Made by a program: the position numbers and the translations under genes. Below, piece by piece: positions 45,203 to 54,043 of a stretch of 54,667 nucleotides of DNA. The stretch lies in the NCBI GenBank assembly GCA_902464565.1, contig CABQJV010000011.1, forward strand, positions 1 to 54,667, written 5' to 3'. Each line of letters begins with the position of its first letter. Within the stretch, counting starts at the first letter, position 1. The DNA is from an uncultured Collinsella sp. (lineage in GTDB: Bacteria > Actinomycetota > Coriobacteriia > Coriobacteriales > Coriobacteriaceae). Below the pieces are notes generated by a model. It was not told where the DNA came from. It searched no databases and saw nothing but the letters and a program-made list of their open reading frames with translations.

Positions 45203-46405
45203 TTAGGCCTGGAGCCAACGGGCGGTGTTGCGCTCGTCGAGGGCCTTGAGGGTAGCGGCGGGATCGGCGACCTTCTGCAGGAACATCATGGCAGCGATGG
45301 CATACGGCTTGTAGCTGGCCTCCTTGTACATGCCCACGCGGTGCATGTCGAAGACGTCGGCGTTAACCTCGCCGTGCTCGCAGGAGACACCGGAGATGTC
45401 GGCGGGCAGCGGGTGCATAAAGATGGTGTCCTGGCCGTTGGCGGTCTTCTCCATGAGCTCGGTCGTGGAGCACCAGTCCTGATGGGTGGCGTTCTGGGCG
45501 AGCAGCTCCTTCTCGAGCGCTGCGATGCCGGCGTCGTCGCCCTCGGCGTACAGGTTGGTACGCTTCTCCATGGCGGCAAACGGAGCCCAGCTCTTGGGGA
45601 TCACGATGTCGGCACCCTCGAAGGCCTCGGCCATGGTGTTGACCTGCTTAAAGGTGGTACCGGACTCGGCGGCATAGCCCTTGGCGCGCTCGACGACCTC
45701 GGGCATGAGGTCGTAGCCCTCGGGGTGAGCCAGGGTGACGTCCATGCCAAAGCGGGGCAGCAGGCTGATCAGCGACTGCGGGCAGGACAGCGGCTTGCCG
45801 TAAGAGGGCGAATAGGCCCAGGTGACGGCAACCTTCTTGCCCTTGAGGTTCTCGAGGCCGCCAAACTCGTTGATGAGGTAGAGCATGTCGGCAGAGGACT
45901 GCGTGGGGTGATCGGAATCGGACTGCAAGGAGATGAGCGTGGGACGGTGATCCAGAACGCCGTCCTCGTAGGCCTGCTGGACAGACTCGGAGACCTCGGC
46001 CATATAGGCGTCGCCCTTGCCGATGTACATGTCGTCACGGATGCCGATGACGTCGGCCATAAAGGAGATCATGGTAGCGGTCTCGCGGACGGTCTCGCCG
46101 TGGGCGATCTGGGACTTCTTCTCGTCCAGATCCTGCAGCTCAAGGCCGAGCAGGTTGGCGGCCTTAGAGAAGGAGAAGCGCGTACGGGTGGAGTTGTCGC
46201 GGAACAGGGAGACGGCAAGACCGGAGTCGAAAATCTTGGACGAAACGTTGTTCTCACGCAGCTCGCGCAGGGCGTCGGCGACGATGTAGAGAGCCTTGAG
46301 CTCATCGGTGGTCTTGTCCCAAGTGTGCAGGAAATCGCTGCCGTACATACCCTTAAAATCGAGGCCGTTCAGTTGCTCGACGAGCTCGGTAAACTTAGCG
46401 TCCAT
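45203..46405 (-). CDS. ygeW: YgeW-type carbamoyltransferase
   Basis: A 400-residue knotted aspartate/ornithine carbamoyltransferase homologue. The carbamoyl-phosphate loop is DNSTRTRFSF; other motifs are SDSDHPTQSSADM and MHPLPADISGVSC. YgeW is distinct from OTCase; its substrate is an unresolved ureido compound from purine breakdown. The start MDAKFTEL is 7 bases after AAGGA; the upstream extension of 62 codons is not conserved-looking. It lies 201 bases after ygeY on the same strand. Confidence 0.92.
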   Translation of the reverse strand: MDAKFTELVEQLNGLDFKGMYGSDFLHTWDKTTDELKALYIVADALRELRENNVSSKIFDSGLAVSLFRDNSTRTRFSFSKAANLLGLELQDLDEKKSQIAHGETVRETATMISFMADVIGIRDDMYIGKGDAYMAEVSESVQQAYEDGVLDHRPTLISLQSDSDHPTQSSADMLYLINEFGGLENLKGKKVAVTWAYSPSYGKPLSCPQSLISLLPRFGMDVTLAHPEGYDLMPEVVERAKGYAAESGTTFKQVNTMAEAFEGADIVIPKSWAPFAAMEKRTNLYAEGDDAGIAALEKELLAQNATHQDWCSTTELMEKTANGQDTIFMHPLPADISGVSCEHGEVNADVFDMHRVGMYKEASYKPYAIAAMMFLQKVADPAATLKALDERNTARWLQA

Positions 46406-46606
46406 GGAAATGTCCTTTCTAAAGATGAAACGATCGCAATGAGTAGATGTGCTCCGGCGTGCGCGTGTGGCTAGAACATGCAGAGCACCATGACGAGGAC
46501 CCGCCACCGTCGAGGAAGCATGGGAGATAACGACCGCGGGCCCCAAGTCAACAGAGGGTGCCGGGGACACGAGCGGCCCCCGGCTCAACAAAATCGAGGA
46601 ATGGGA

Positions 46607-47992
46607 CTAATCGATCTTGTTGTTGGTCAGACCGGCGCGGAACACGGTGGCATCGCCATCGGCCTTGCTCGGATCGTAGAGGTTCAGGGCAGCCACGTAC
46701 ATGGCGGCAGCGGTGACCAGGTCGTCCTTGTAGGTGACCTCGTTGGGAGCGTGAGCCTGAGACTCGGCACCCGGGCCAAAGCCCACGCAGGGGATGCCGT
46801 AGCGGCCCTGGATGGAAACGCAGTTCGTGGAGAAGGTCCACTTGTCGCACAGCGGGCGACCGGTGCGCTTGTCCATGCTGGGCTCGCAGCCGATGCGCTC
46901 GTCACCGAACATGGCCTTGTGGGCGTCGACGAGGGCCTTGACGTGCGGAGCGGTCTCCTTGTTGATCCACGTGGGGAAGTAAGCCTCGGTCTCGTAGACC
47001 TCGCCGGTCCAGGACGGACGATCGTACATGTACATGGAGACCTTCACGTCGTCGCCGTACTTCTTGGCAGCCGGCAGGTTGCGGATCTCGTCCAAGCAGG
47101 ACTCCCAGGTCTCACCGGCGGTCATGCGACGGTCGATGGAGATGGCGCAGGAATCAGCCACAGCGCAACGGCTGGGGCTGGTGTAGAAGATCTGGCTGAC
47201 GGTGCAGGTGCCGCGGCCCAGGAAGCGGGCATCCTCGAAGTGCTCGGGGTTGTACTTGGGGTCGAGCATCTTGACGAGGCCCTTGATGTCGGTCGACTCG
47301 TCACAGCCGTTGTTGTTGAGGGCGCGGACGTCGGCGATGATGTCGGCCATCTTGTAGATGGCGTTGTCGCCGCGGTCGGGAGCGGAGCCGTGGCAGGAGG
47401 TGCCGTGAACGTCGACGCGGATCTCCATGCGGCCGCGGTGACCGCGATAGATGCCGCCGTCGGTGGGCTCGGTGGAAATGACGAACTCGGGCTTAATGCC
47501 GTCCTTGTTGTAGATGTACTGCCAGCACATGCCGTCGCAGTCCTCTTCCTGGACGGTGCCGACGACCATGATCTTGTAGCCTTCGGGGATGAGGCCCATG
47601 TCCTTCATCATCTTGGCAGCGTAGGTAGCAGAAGCCATGCCGCCCTCCTGGTCGGAGCCGCCGCGGCCGTAGATGATCTCGTCGGTCTCGTAGCCCTCAT
47701 AGGGATCGGCGTCCCAGTTCTCGATGTTGCCGATGCCGACGGTGTCGATGTGGGAGTCGATGGCGATGATCTTGTCGCCCTCGCCCATAAAGCCCATGAC
47801 GTTGCCCAGGCCGTCGACCTTGACCTCGTCATAGCCAAGGTTCTCCATCTCGGCCTTGATGCAGGCAACAACCTCACCCTCCTCGCAGGACTCAGAGGGA
47901 TGGGAGATCATAGCGCGCAGGAAGCGAGTCATATCAGCACGATGAGACTCAGCAGCAGCCTTGATAGCGTCGAAATCGAGTTCTTTAGCCAT
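46607..47992 (-). CDS. ygeY: YgeY-type M20 metallohydrolase
   Basis: A 461-residue M20 family amidohydrolase: AIDSHIDTVGIGN (metal histidine and aspartate), GRGGSDQEGGMAS, VGTVQEEDCDGMCW with the catalytic glutamate, and the dimerisation lobe. The name follows the conserved ygeW-ygeY-ygeX order. Such enzymes split carbamoyl or acyl amides in the purine/urate pathway of gut anaerobes. GAAAGG precedes the ATG. Confidence 0.92.
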   Translation of the reverse strand: MAKELDFDAIKAAAESHRADMTRFLRAMISHPSESCEEGEVVACIKAEMENLGYDEVKVDGLGNVMGFMGEGDKIIAIDSHIDTVGIGNIENWDADPYEGYETDEIIYGRGGSDQEGGMASATYAAKMMKDMGLIPEGYKIMVVGTVQEEDCDGMCWQYIYNKDGIKPEFVISTEPTDGGIYRGHRGRMEIRVDVHGTSCHGSAPDRGDNAIYKMADIIADVRALNNNGCDESTDIKGLVKMLDPKYNPEHFEDARFLGRGTCTVSQIFYTSPSRCAVADSCAISIDRRMTAGETWESCLDEIRNLPAAKKYGDDVKVSMYMYDRPSWTGEVYETEAYFPTWINKETAPHVKALVDAHKAMFGDERIGCEPSMDKRTGRPLCDKWTFSTNCVSIQGRYGIPCVGFGPGAESQAHAPNEVTYKDDLVTAAAMYVAALNLYDPSKADGDATVFRAGLTNNKID

Positions 47993-48066
47993 TGTTCATA
48001 ACCTTTCAAACGAAGGAATCTACCTGTGAGGTGGCGGAGCGATACCTATTTACTCCGCCCCAACGA

Positions 48067-49281
48067 TTAGCAAGTGGGATATTCGCCTTCCCAAACAATG
48101 CGGCGATACTGGTCGGGATCCGTATCGCCCTCGGTGGAGAAGCAGAGCACGGAGCTCGTCTTGTCCAGGCCGATGAGTTCCTTGAGCTCGGCGTACTCGG
48201 GATCGAGCATGAGGGTCTCGACCAGGCCGGTGGTCACAGCGCCGGACTCGCCGGAGATGACGCGCGGGTCGCCCTTCTCGGGAGCGCCCAGGGTGCGCAT
48301 GCCGCGAGCGGTGACCCAGTCGGGGCAGGACACGAAGGCGGTGGCGTGGTTGCGCAGGATATCCCAGCCCAGAATGTTGGGCTCGCCGCAGCACAGGCCG
48401 GCCATGATGGAGGGCATGTCGCCGTCCACGATGCGCGGGTCGCCGTCGCCGGCGGCAGCGCCCTTGTACAGGCAGGCGGCCGGAGCGCACTCGACCACGA
48501 CAAAGGTGGGCGGGTTATCGGGATACAGGTTGGTGAAGTAGCCCACCACGGCGCCGGCCAGCGAGCCTACACCGGCCTGGACAAAGACGTGCGTCGGGCG
48601 ATTGATGGCCATCTCGCGCAGCTGCTCGGCAGCCTCGGAAGCCATGGTGCCGTAGCCCTCCATGATCCAAGACGGGATCTTCTCGTAGCCCTCCCAGGCG
48701 GTGTCCTGAACGATAACGCCGCGCTCGCAGGCGTCGGCCTCGGCGGCGGCCATGCGCACGCACTCGTCGTAGTTGACCTCTTCGATGGTCACCGTGGCGC
48801 CCTCGGCGGCAATGTTATCGAAGCGGGGCTTGGTGGAACCCTTGGGCATGTGCACGACGGCCTTCTGGCCCAGCTTGTTGGCAGCCCACGCCACGCCGCG
48901 GCCATGGTTGCCGTCGGTGGCGGTAAAGAAGGTAGCCTGGCCAAAGTCCTTGGCAAGCTGATCGGAGGTCAGGTAATCGAAGGTGCAGTCGGCAACGTCC
49001 TTGCCGGTCTCGTCGGCAATGTAGTTGGCCATGGCAAACGAGCCGCCCAGGACCTTAAAGGCGTTGAGGCCAAAGCGATAGCTCTCGTCCTTAACGCACA
49101 GGTTGGACAGGCCCAGGCGCGCGGCCTGACCGTCCAGGCGAGCAAGCGGAGTGACGGTGTACTGGGGGAACGACTGGTGGAAGGCGCGGGCCTTCTTCAC
49201 GTGGTCGAGGCTCATGATTCCCAAGTGCTTGTCATCGCTCTTGGGCATCGTGTTGCTCGCCCACTGGATCTTATCGGCCAT
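48067..49281 (-). CDS. ygeX: 2,3-diaminopropionate ammonia-lyase
   Basis: A 404-residue fold-type II PLP enzyme. The PLP lysine is in RFGLNAFKVLGGSFA and the phosphate-binding glycine loop in VQAGVGSLAGAV. It converts 2,3-diaminopropionate to pyruvate and ammonia, the step that delivers carbon from urate-derived intermediates. TTAAGGAG lies 8 bases before the ATG. It is the first gene of the minus-strand ygeX-ygeY-ygeW series, divergent from a PAS/HTH regulator. Confidence 0.93.
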   Translation of the reverse strand: MADKIQWASNTMPKSDDKHLGIMSLDHVKKARAFHQSFPQYTVTPLARLDGQAARLGLSNLCVKDESYRFGLNAFKVLGGSFAMANYIADETGKDVADCTFDYLTSDQLAKDFGQATFFTATDGNHGRGVAWAANKLGQKAVVHMPKGSTKPRFDNIAAEGATVTIEEVNYDECVRMAAAEADACERGVIVQDTAWEGYEKIPSWIMEGYGTMASEAAEQLREMAINRPTHVFVQAGVGSLAGAVVGYFTNLYPDNPPTFVVVECAPAACLYKGAAAGDGDPRIVDGDMPSIMAGLCCGEPNILGWDILRNHATAFVSCPDWVTARGMRTLGAPEKGDPRVISGESGAVTTGLVETLMLDPEYAELKELIGLDKTSSVLCFSTEGDTDPDQYRRIVWEGEYPTC

Positions 49282-49373
49282 ACGGTGAACTCCTTAAGTC
49301 CTCTCTTGCCGGCCCCCGCATACGCGTTTCAGCCCATTCCCATTCATACGACTGAACTTTTATGTGGATGCCA

Positions 49374-49388
49374 AACAAAAAGTTTGTT
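49374..49388. promoter_or_regulatory. Candidate operator 1 (AACAAA-N3-TTTGTT)
   Basis: A perfect 6-bp inverted repeat AACAAA-AAG-TTTGTT in the AT-rich gap between ygeX and the regulator. A second site lies 51 bases to the right. Confidence 0.5.
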
Positions 49389-49417
49389 AGTAATGTTCTA
49401 TCACACTTTTTGATTGG

Positions 49418-49423
49418 TATACC
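49418..49423 (+). promoter_or_regulatory. Extended -10 of the PAS/HTH gene
   Basis: TGGTATACC on the plus strand fits an extended -10 (TGnTATA). It lies between the two candidate operators, about 130 bases before the regulator start. No good -35 was found. Confidence 0.35.
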
Positions 49424-49424
49424 T

Positions 49425-49439
49425 AACGAATTGTTTGTT
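49425..49439. promoter_or_regulatory. Candidate operator 2 (AACGAA-N3-TTTGTT)
   Basis: Matches operator 1 with one half-site difference (AACGAA-TTG-TTTGTT). The centres are 51 bp apart, close to five helical turns, which would suit looping or paired binding of one regulator. Confidence 0.5.
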
Positions 49440-49558
49440 GCCGCAATCGGTACTTTTTCGCCGCCGAACGGTCATGAATTGCCTTGTTGATGGATTTGTT
49501 TGCGGTCATGTGTGGTTTATGGCACAGTGAGCCCAAACTAATTTTTAGGAAGGCACCT

Positions 49559-50212
49559 ATGACCCCCGCACAGATTGAGTTTTATAAGCGCCTTGCACAC
49601 GGCCTGGCGCTCCAATTTGGCCCCAACTGCGAAATCGTCGTCCACGATCTGGAGACCGAGGACGTGGACCACTCCATCGTAGTGATTGAAAACGGCCACG
49701 TCAGCGGGCGCAAACTGGGTGACGGCCCCAGCCATATCGTGTTTGAATCCATGCACGAGGGTGCCACCGATGTACACGACCGCGAGCCGTACCTCACTAA
49801 AACCACCGACGGTAAGCTGCTCAAATCGTCGACGATCTTTATCCGCAACGACGAGGGCAAGCCCGTCGGCATTTTGGGCATCAACTTTGACATTACGCTC
49901 ATGAAGGCTTTTGAGCGCTCGCTCGATGCCTTTACCGGCACCGGCGGCACGGGCTATACCGAGCCCGAGCCCATTACCAAGAACATCGGCGACCTGCTCG
50001 AGGACCTGCTGCACGAGTGCGAGCAGTTCGTGGGCAAGCCCGCGGCACTCATGACCAAAGACGAGCGCATTCGTGCCATTGGCTACCTCGACCGTCGCGG
50101 CGCCTTCCTCATTTCCAAGTCGAGCGAGCGCGCCTGCGAGTTCTTTGGCATCTCCAAGTACAGCTTCTATAGCTACCTCAATGAGGCCAAGGCGGCGGCC
50201 GGCGACAAGTAG
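49559..50212 (+). CDS. YheO-like PAS/HTH transcriptional regulator
   Basis: A 217-residue regulator. N-terminal YheO-like PAS domain (LAHGLALQFGPNCEIVVHDL, PVGILGINFDIT) and C-terminal helix-turn-helix (DRRGAFLISKSSERACEFFGISKYSFYSYLNE). Divergent from ygeX with two palindromic sites between them, so it is the likely controller of ygeX-ygeY-ygeW, perhaps sensing a purine-pathway metabolite. The start MTPAQIEF is 5 bases after GGAAGG; an in-frame ATG at 49484 is less likely. Confidence 0.88.
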   Translation: MTPAQIEFYKRLAHGLALQFGPNCEIVVHDLETEDVDHSIVVIENGHVSGRKLGDGPSHIVFESMHEGATDVHDREPYLTKTTDGKLLKSSTIFIRNDEGKPVGILGINFDITLMKAFERSLDAFTGTGGTGYTEPEPITKNIGDLLEDLLHECEQFVGKPAALMTKDERIRAIGYLDRRGAFLISKSSERACEFFGISKYSFYSYLNEAKAAAGDK

Positions 50213-50335
50213 GCACTCGCCTGGATTGCCCCTCCCCTTTTGGGCGCGAGTTCTGGAAAGCACGAATCCAAGACCGAGCCGCTTGGAAAGTTCCATATAA
50301 TCGATGTCATTAGTATTTCGAAAGGATGGGACAGA

Positions 50336-51322
50336 ATGGCGTTGAGCAAGGCATCATGCACCGGTCGCGGATTGATTCCGGCAATTGGTGGACATGTGCA
50401 CCACATGTTCGATGAGAGTGAAGACGACCTGTTTTCGCTGAGCCTTGACGACGTGATGGATGATCGCCCGTGGACCGCCGACGAACTCATGGGCGGCGGG
50501 GCTCGCCCGTCAAGTCCCAATCCCGCACTTGCGCCTAAGCCCGCATCTGCGCCGACTCCTGCGCAGTCGCCTGTTTCGACGCCCGCGCCTACGCCCGCAC
50601 CCACTTCGGCGCCCACGCCCGCTCCCCGCCCCGCAAGCGACCCGTCCGAGACGGCGGCATTTCTCGCAGCAGCTACGCAGGGCAAATCGGCCGACAGCAC
50701 CGTTATGTACAGCGCCCAGCAGTTGCCTGTTCCTGCGGCACGCAAGCCTCCGGTCGCAAAGCTCGATGAGCCCGTTGCCCATCAGGTTGCCTACGATTCC
50801 TGGGCTGCAGCCGATCTGGATGAGACCTCTACCGGCATGCCGGCGCTCGATGTTCCAGTTAACCCGCTTTTTGCCGCCAACACGAGCGCCGCGGACTATG
50901 AGGGCGGTGCGGCATATCCCGATTATTCCGATGGCTATGCTGGCAACGGTCGCATCGAGACCGAGGATTATGGCACCGCATCGAGCGATTATCTCAACGA
51001 TCCGTACGCTGCCACGCCCGCACCGGAATATGACCCGGAGGCCGCGTCCGCGCCGGCGTATACCAAAAGCACGGGCGAAGAGCGCTTCGCCGATTATTAC
51101 GCCGAGGAAAAGGCGCTGCGTTTCTCGGAATTTCCGCAGGCAGTCAAGGTTGCCTTTATCGCCATTATCATTGCCCTGCTCGGTGTCATTGCGTTTGAGG
51201 GATTCCAGCTGTTCCGCGGCCCCACCCAAGCGGAGTCGGAGACCCAGCAAAGAGAAGACGATAACCAGTACCTGGACATCAACACCCTCAAGGGCGACCC
51301 CAACGACGGGGACGATGAGTAG
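50336..51322 (+). CDS. Proline-rich protein with one C-terminal membrane segment
   Basis: A 328-residue protein of unknown family. Residues 1-55 contain an acidic segment (FDESEDDLFSLSLDDVMDD); about 60-110 is an Ala/Pro/Thr-rich linker (PAPTPAPTSAPTPAP); 110-260 is low-complexity acidic/Tyr sequence; one membrane segment (VAFIAIIIALLGVIAFEGFQLF) lies near 270-292, with a short acidic tail outside. No signal peptide. It could be a membrane-tethered scaffold or regulator (anti-sigma-like layout), but no domain supports this. The start is the ATG 9 bases after AAAGGA. It stands alone between the regulator and the small gene. Confidence 0.65.
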   Translation: MALSKASCTGRGLIPAIGGHVHHMFDESEDDLFSLSLDDVMDDRPWTADELMGGGARPSSPNPALAPKPASAPTPAQSPVSTPAPTPAPTSAPTPAPRPASDPSETAAFLAAATQGKSADSTVMYSAQQLPVPAARKPPVAKLDEPVAHQVAYDSWAAADLDETSTGMPALDVPVNPLFAANTSAADYEGGAAYPDYSDGYAGNGRIETEDYGTASSDYLNDPYAATPAPEYDPEAASAPAYTKSTGEERFADYYAEEKALRFSEFPQAVKVAFIAIIIALLGVIAFEGFQLFRGPTQAESETQQREDDNQYLDINTLKGDPNDGDDE

Positions 51323-51392
51323 CGAGAGCTGAAGGCAGCCGCAGGATCCCGCATCCAGCACCGGCTTCTAAGTGCTGTTTTGTCATCCAGCC

Positions 51393-51447
51393 ACACTTTT
51401 CCGAAGTTTTAAGGTGCCCATTTCGACACTTTTCCGGATTTTATACT
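51393..51447 (+). promoter_or_regulatory. Direct repeats and -10 before a small gene
   Basis: Two copies of CACTTTTCCG followed by TTTTA start 33 bp apart (51394 and 51427), about three helical turns, ending at TATACT (51442-51447), 12 bases before the ATG of the 97-residue gene. The mRNA would be almost leaderless. Confidence 0.4.
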
Positions 51448-51459
51448 CTGTCCCTCCAG

Positions 51460-51753
51460 ATGCGCTTTACGGTGCAGGCGTTGGAAGAAGGGCCATGTGC
51501 CGCTGGCGGCCCACATGTTCTGCAGATCAAGCTGCTCGGAGACGGCTCGCGCGAGCCGTCCAGCTGGAAGCTCTTTGCCGACGGCGCGTGCGTTGCGGAC
51601 GGATCCGGCGCCTTTGCCCGCGAGTGCTTCTGCGAGGGCGCCGAGGTGTTTCTGGACCTGTGCCGCGACGCCGTACGCGCGACCGAGCTGTACCAGTGGA
51701 GCCAGAGGGAGTACGAGCTGCTGAGTGCGGCCCGCAGGATCGTAAGGGTGTAG
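51460..51753 (+). CDS. Small protein of unknown function
   Basis: A 97-residue frame whose codons have the G/C-rich third positions of local genes, unlike the opposite-strand frames here. Not recognised. It has six cysteines in all, among them CADG, CFCEGAEVFLDLC and an early PCAAGG, no signal peptide, and a central acidic/aromatic part (EVFLDLCRDAVRATELYQW). No ribosome site precedes the ATG; a TATACT 12 bases upstream suggests near-leaderless expression. Coding status is moderately supported. Confidence 0.5.
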   Translation: MRFTVQALEEGPCAAGGPHVLQIKLLGDGSREPSSWKLFADGACVADGSGAFARECFCEGAEVFLDLCRDAVRATELYQWSQREYELLSAARRIVRV

Positions 51754-51820
51754 ACGGGCGGACGAGCCATCGACGATTTTGAGCTGGCAAGGGCCGGGAA
51801 CTAGATTCCCGGCCTTCAAC

Positions 51821-53944
51821 CTAGCACTGCTTTATGAGATCGAGTACCGCAGGAATGTCATCGACATTCCGAAGCGCAACGTAAGTGGGTAAGCCCGGGC
51901 CAAATCCACCCTGCGTACGCTTGTCCTGGCACATGTCCTCTGGATCCGTTAGATCATCCACACTCTTTGCCAAGCCAACGGCAATCCAACCACCGTTGCT
52001 GGTCCTGCCTTCTAGCACGGCATGCAGTTTTCGCTTGCCCGACCTGAAGCCTACATAGTACTTAGCTATGTAGGACTCCCACGAAGGGTTACCACTCAGA
52101 ACGGACTCGCGCACCTCATCGAAAAGCTTCTGATTGAGCCCACCTTCGGCAAAGGTGGGGTGGTTCTCCTGCAGAGTCCAGACAGGAGCCTCGTCAGACT
52201 CCCCACGAGAAGGACGGTACTTGTCGACGACGTCTGCCGGAAGGTCGGGATACTTCCATATCTCGCACGCTTCTTTCGCCAGCTCGTCCGCGCGCTGCCC
52301 AATCTCTTCCTCACCCCATTTTTCATGCGAGACAATCGATTTGTTTAGGTAGAGCGGGCTGCACTTAAATCCGACGTCAGGCAGATTGAGCTTGTCCGAG
52401 AACGACCGGTTTGAGTACTCCTGGTTGTAGCCCGTCAGCGTAAGATTTCCCAAGTTGTTGCACAGCCTGTCGTGGACGTCTTCCCAGTTCTCACCAAGCG
52501 ATTCCTTCCAGCCGTGCTCATCATCGATCGCCTGGGGCATGATGTGCTCGATCTGGTAATCGTCGGCTGAGATGGACTCCTTCGGGTGGTGCCAGTTCTC
52601 CATGCGTTCCAGGTAATAGCGCTTTTTAGAGAAGCGGTTGTAGCAGTCACGCGTCTTAAACTCCTCGACAAAATGCTCGTCTGTCGGAAAGTATGCGGTC
52701 ATACCGCTGCTGTGGATAAGGAGCATCGCCGTAACGTACTCCTCGATATCGTCCTGCTGCTCGAGATTGCGATACATGCCGGCAAAGAAATTATTTAGGC
52801 CCGTGGTAAGTCTGCCGCAAACCGCTCGCCTGAACAGAAACGACTCGATAGTCTCGCAGATACGTAAAAACGCATTGCGGTCTAGTCCATTCCCCTCGTA
52901 AACCGAATAAAGCAACATTAAGAGGGGCCTTATCTGCTTCACGTCGAGGCTTACGATTCTGCCGAACACTCGGCGCAGTCCGTCGTCCTTCTCCTTACCA
53001 AGGAACAGACTGGCGTATCTATGTGCATACCCGCGCAGCTCCTTAAGCAGGCCCTCGGTGTCACCATCGTAGTCGTCGGCGAAATAGCGCTTAAACTCGT
53101 AGTAGGCCTCGTTCTCCTTCGGCATCCTATTGGGAACTTTAAGCCACAGCCAGTACCAGATAAATGCATTGAACTCGTCCTCGCCGCCTTTTCCGAACAA
53201 GCACTCGAGTGGATGCCAATAACCCTCATAAAGCTTGGTCTGTTCGTCGTTGGGAAGCGACATTAGAACGTAGTTACGGATGAGGTCAATGGGCGTGAGC
53301 GGCTTGCCCTTGGAGTTCATGGACTCAAATATGAGCTGGGCATTATCAACGCCAGCGGTGAGCTTAGTGTCGATGACCTGCACGCGGTTTAGCCCCGCCC
53401 AAAGCCTTGCCGGGTCAAATGATTTACCACGCATCTTCTCGCGGAAGAACGCATGGTTCTCGACAATCCGATCCGATTTTTCATCTGGCACGGGAGCCCC
53501 AGACACGATGGAGAACAGCGTCTCTTTATCGTCCTGCGAGAGCACCAGCTTGTAGCGTGCCAGACCGTTGTAGTCGTCATCGTTAAAGAGGTAATTTTTC
53601 CTCAGCGCCGAGATTTTGAGGTCGCCAAGGAAGCCAGCCTTGTCGGGGTTGCTCTCCAAATAGTCAGCCAAAGCTGCAATCATCAACGAAAACGTCGTCA
53701 TGCGCTGCTGTCCGTCAATCAGAAGCACGCGCGAAATGCTCGTGGCAGAGCTCTCGGACTCGGGGATATAAAGCATTGACCCCACGAAGTGCGATACGCC
53801 ATCACGACCCGCTCGCATGACGTCATCCCAAAGCACCTCGCACTCTTTTACACTCCACGAGTAAACTCGCTGGTACACGGGAATGACAAACTGCATCTTC
53901 GCCACGCCCATAAGGTCGAGCAGATTCGCCTCGGTTGCTTTCAT
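51821..53944 (-). CDS. GmrSD-type restriction protein (DUF262/DUF1524)
   Basis: A 707-residue protein. The N-terminal DUF262 (GmrS-like) domain has IPVYQRVYSW and LLIDGQQRMTT near residue 77, an NTP-dependent module; the middle DUF1524 (GmrD-like) domain has the HNH-type YQIEHIMPQ and NLGNLTLTGYNQEYSN; the C-terminus (about 620-707) resembles DUF5655. The family includes modification-dependent (type IV) phage restriction. It is single-chain, as is common. AAAGGGGA lies 9 bases before the ATG. It diverges from a broken type I hsdS fragment, suggesting a defence locus continuing past the window. Confidence 0.88.
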   Translation of the reverse strand: MKATEANLLDLMGVAKMQFVIPVYQRVYSWSVKECEVLWDDVMRAGRDGVSHFVGSMLYIPESESSATSISRVLLIDGQQRMTTFSLMIAALADYLESNPDKAGFLGDLKISALRKNYLFNDDDYNGLARYKLVLSQDDKETLFSIVSGAPVPDEKSDRIVENHAFFREKMRGKSFDPARLWAGLNRVQVIDTKLTAGVDNAQLIFESMNSKGKPLTPIDLIRNYVLMSLPNDEQTKLYEGYWHPLECLFGKGGEDEFNAFIWYWLWLKVPNRMPKENEAYYEFKRYFADDYDGDTEGLLKELRGYAHRYASLFLGKEKDDGLRRVFGRIVSLDVKQIRPLLMLLYSVYEGNGLDRNAFLRICETIESFLFRRAVCGRLTTGLNNFFAGMYRNLEQQDDIEEYVTAMLLIHSSGMTAYFPTDEHFVEEFKTRDCYNRFSKKRYYLERMENWHHPKESISADDYQIEHIMPQAIDDEHGWKESLGENWEDVHDRLCNNLGNLTLTGYNQEYSNRSFSDKLNLPDVGFKCSPLYLNKSIVSHEKWGEEEIGQRADELAKEACEIWKYPDLPADVVDKYRPSRGESDEAPVWTLQENHPTFAEGGLNQKLFDEVRESVLSGNPSWESYIAKYYVGFRSGKRKLHAVLEGRTSNGGWIAVGLAKSVDDLTDPEDMCQDKRTQGGFGPGLPTYVALRNVDDIPAVLDLIKQC

Positions 53945-54043
53945 TTACGCTTGTCCCCTTTCTTGTTTACGCCGCTTGCGGTCAGTCCCCCACTGAACGA
54001 AAGACGCTAAAGACCAGAGCATCGAAGCGCTGGAGCAACCGGG

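Noticed and set aside
51409..51819. Minus-strand 136-codon frame opposite the small 97-codon gene
   Set aside because: Codon third-position bias and length of clean coding text favour the plus-strand frame; the minus frame has no motif or ribosome site.
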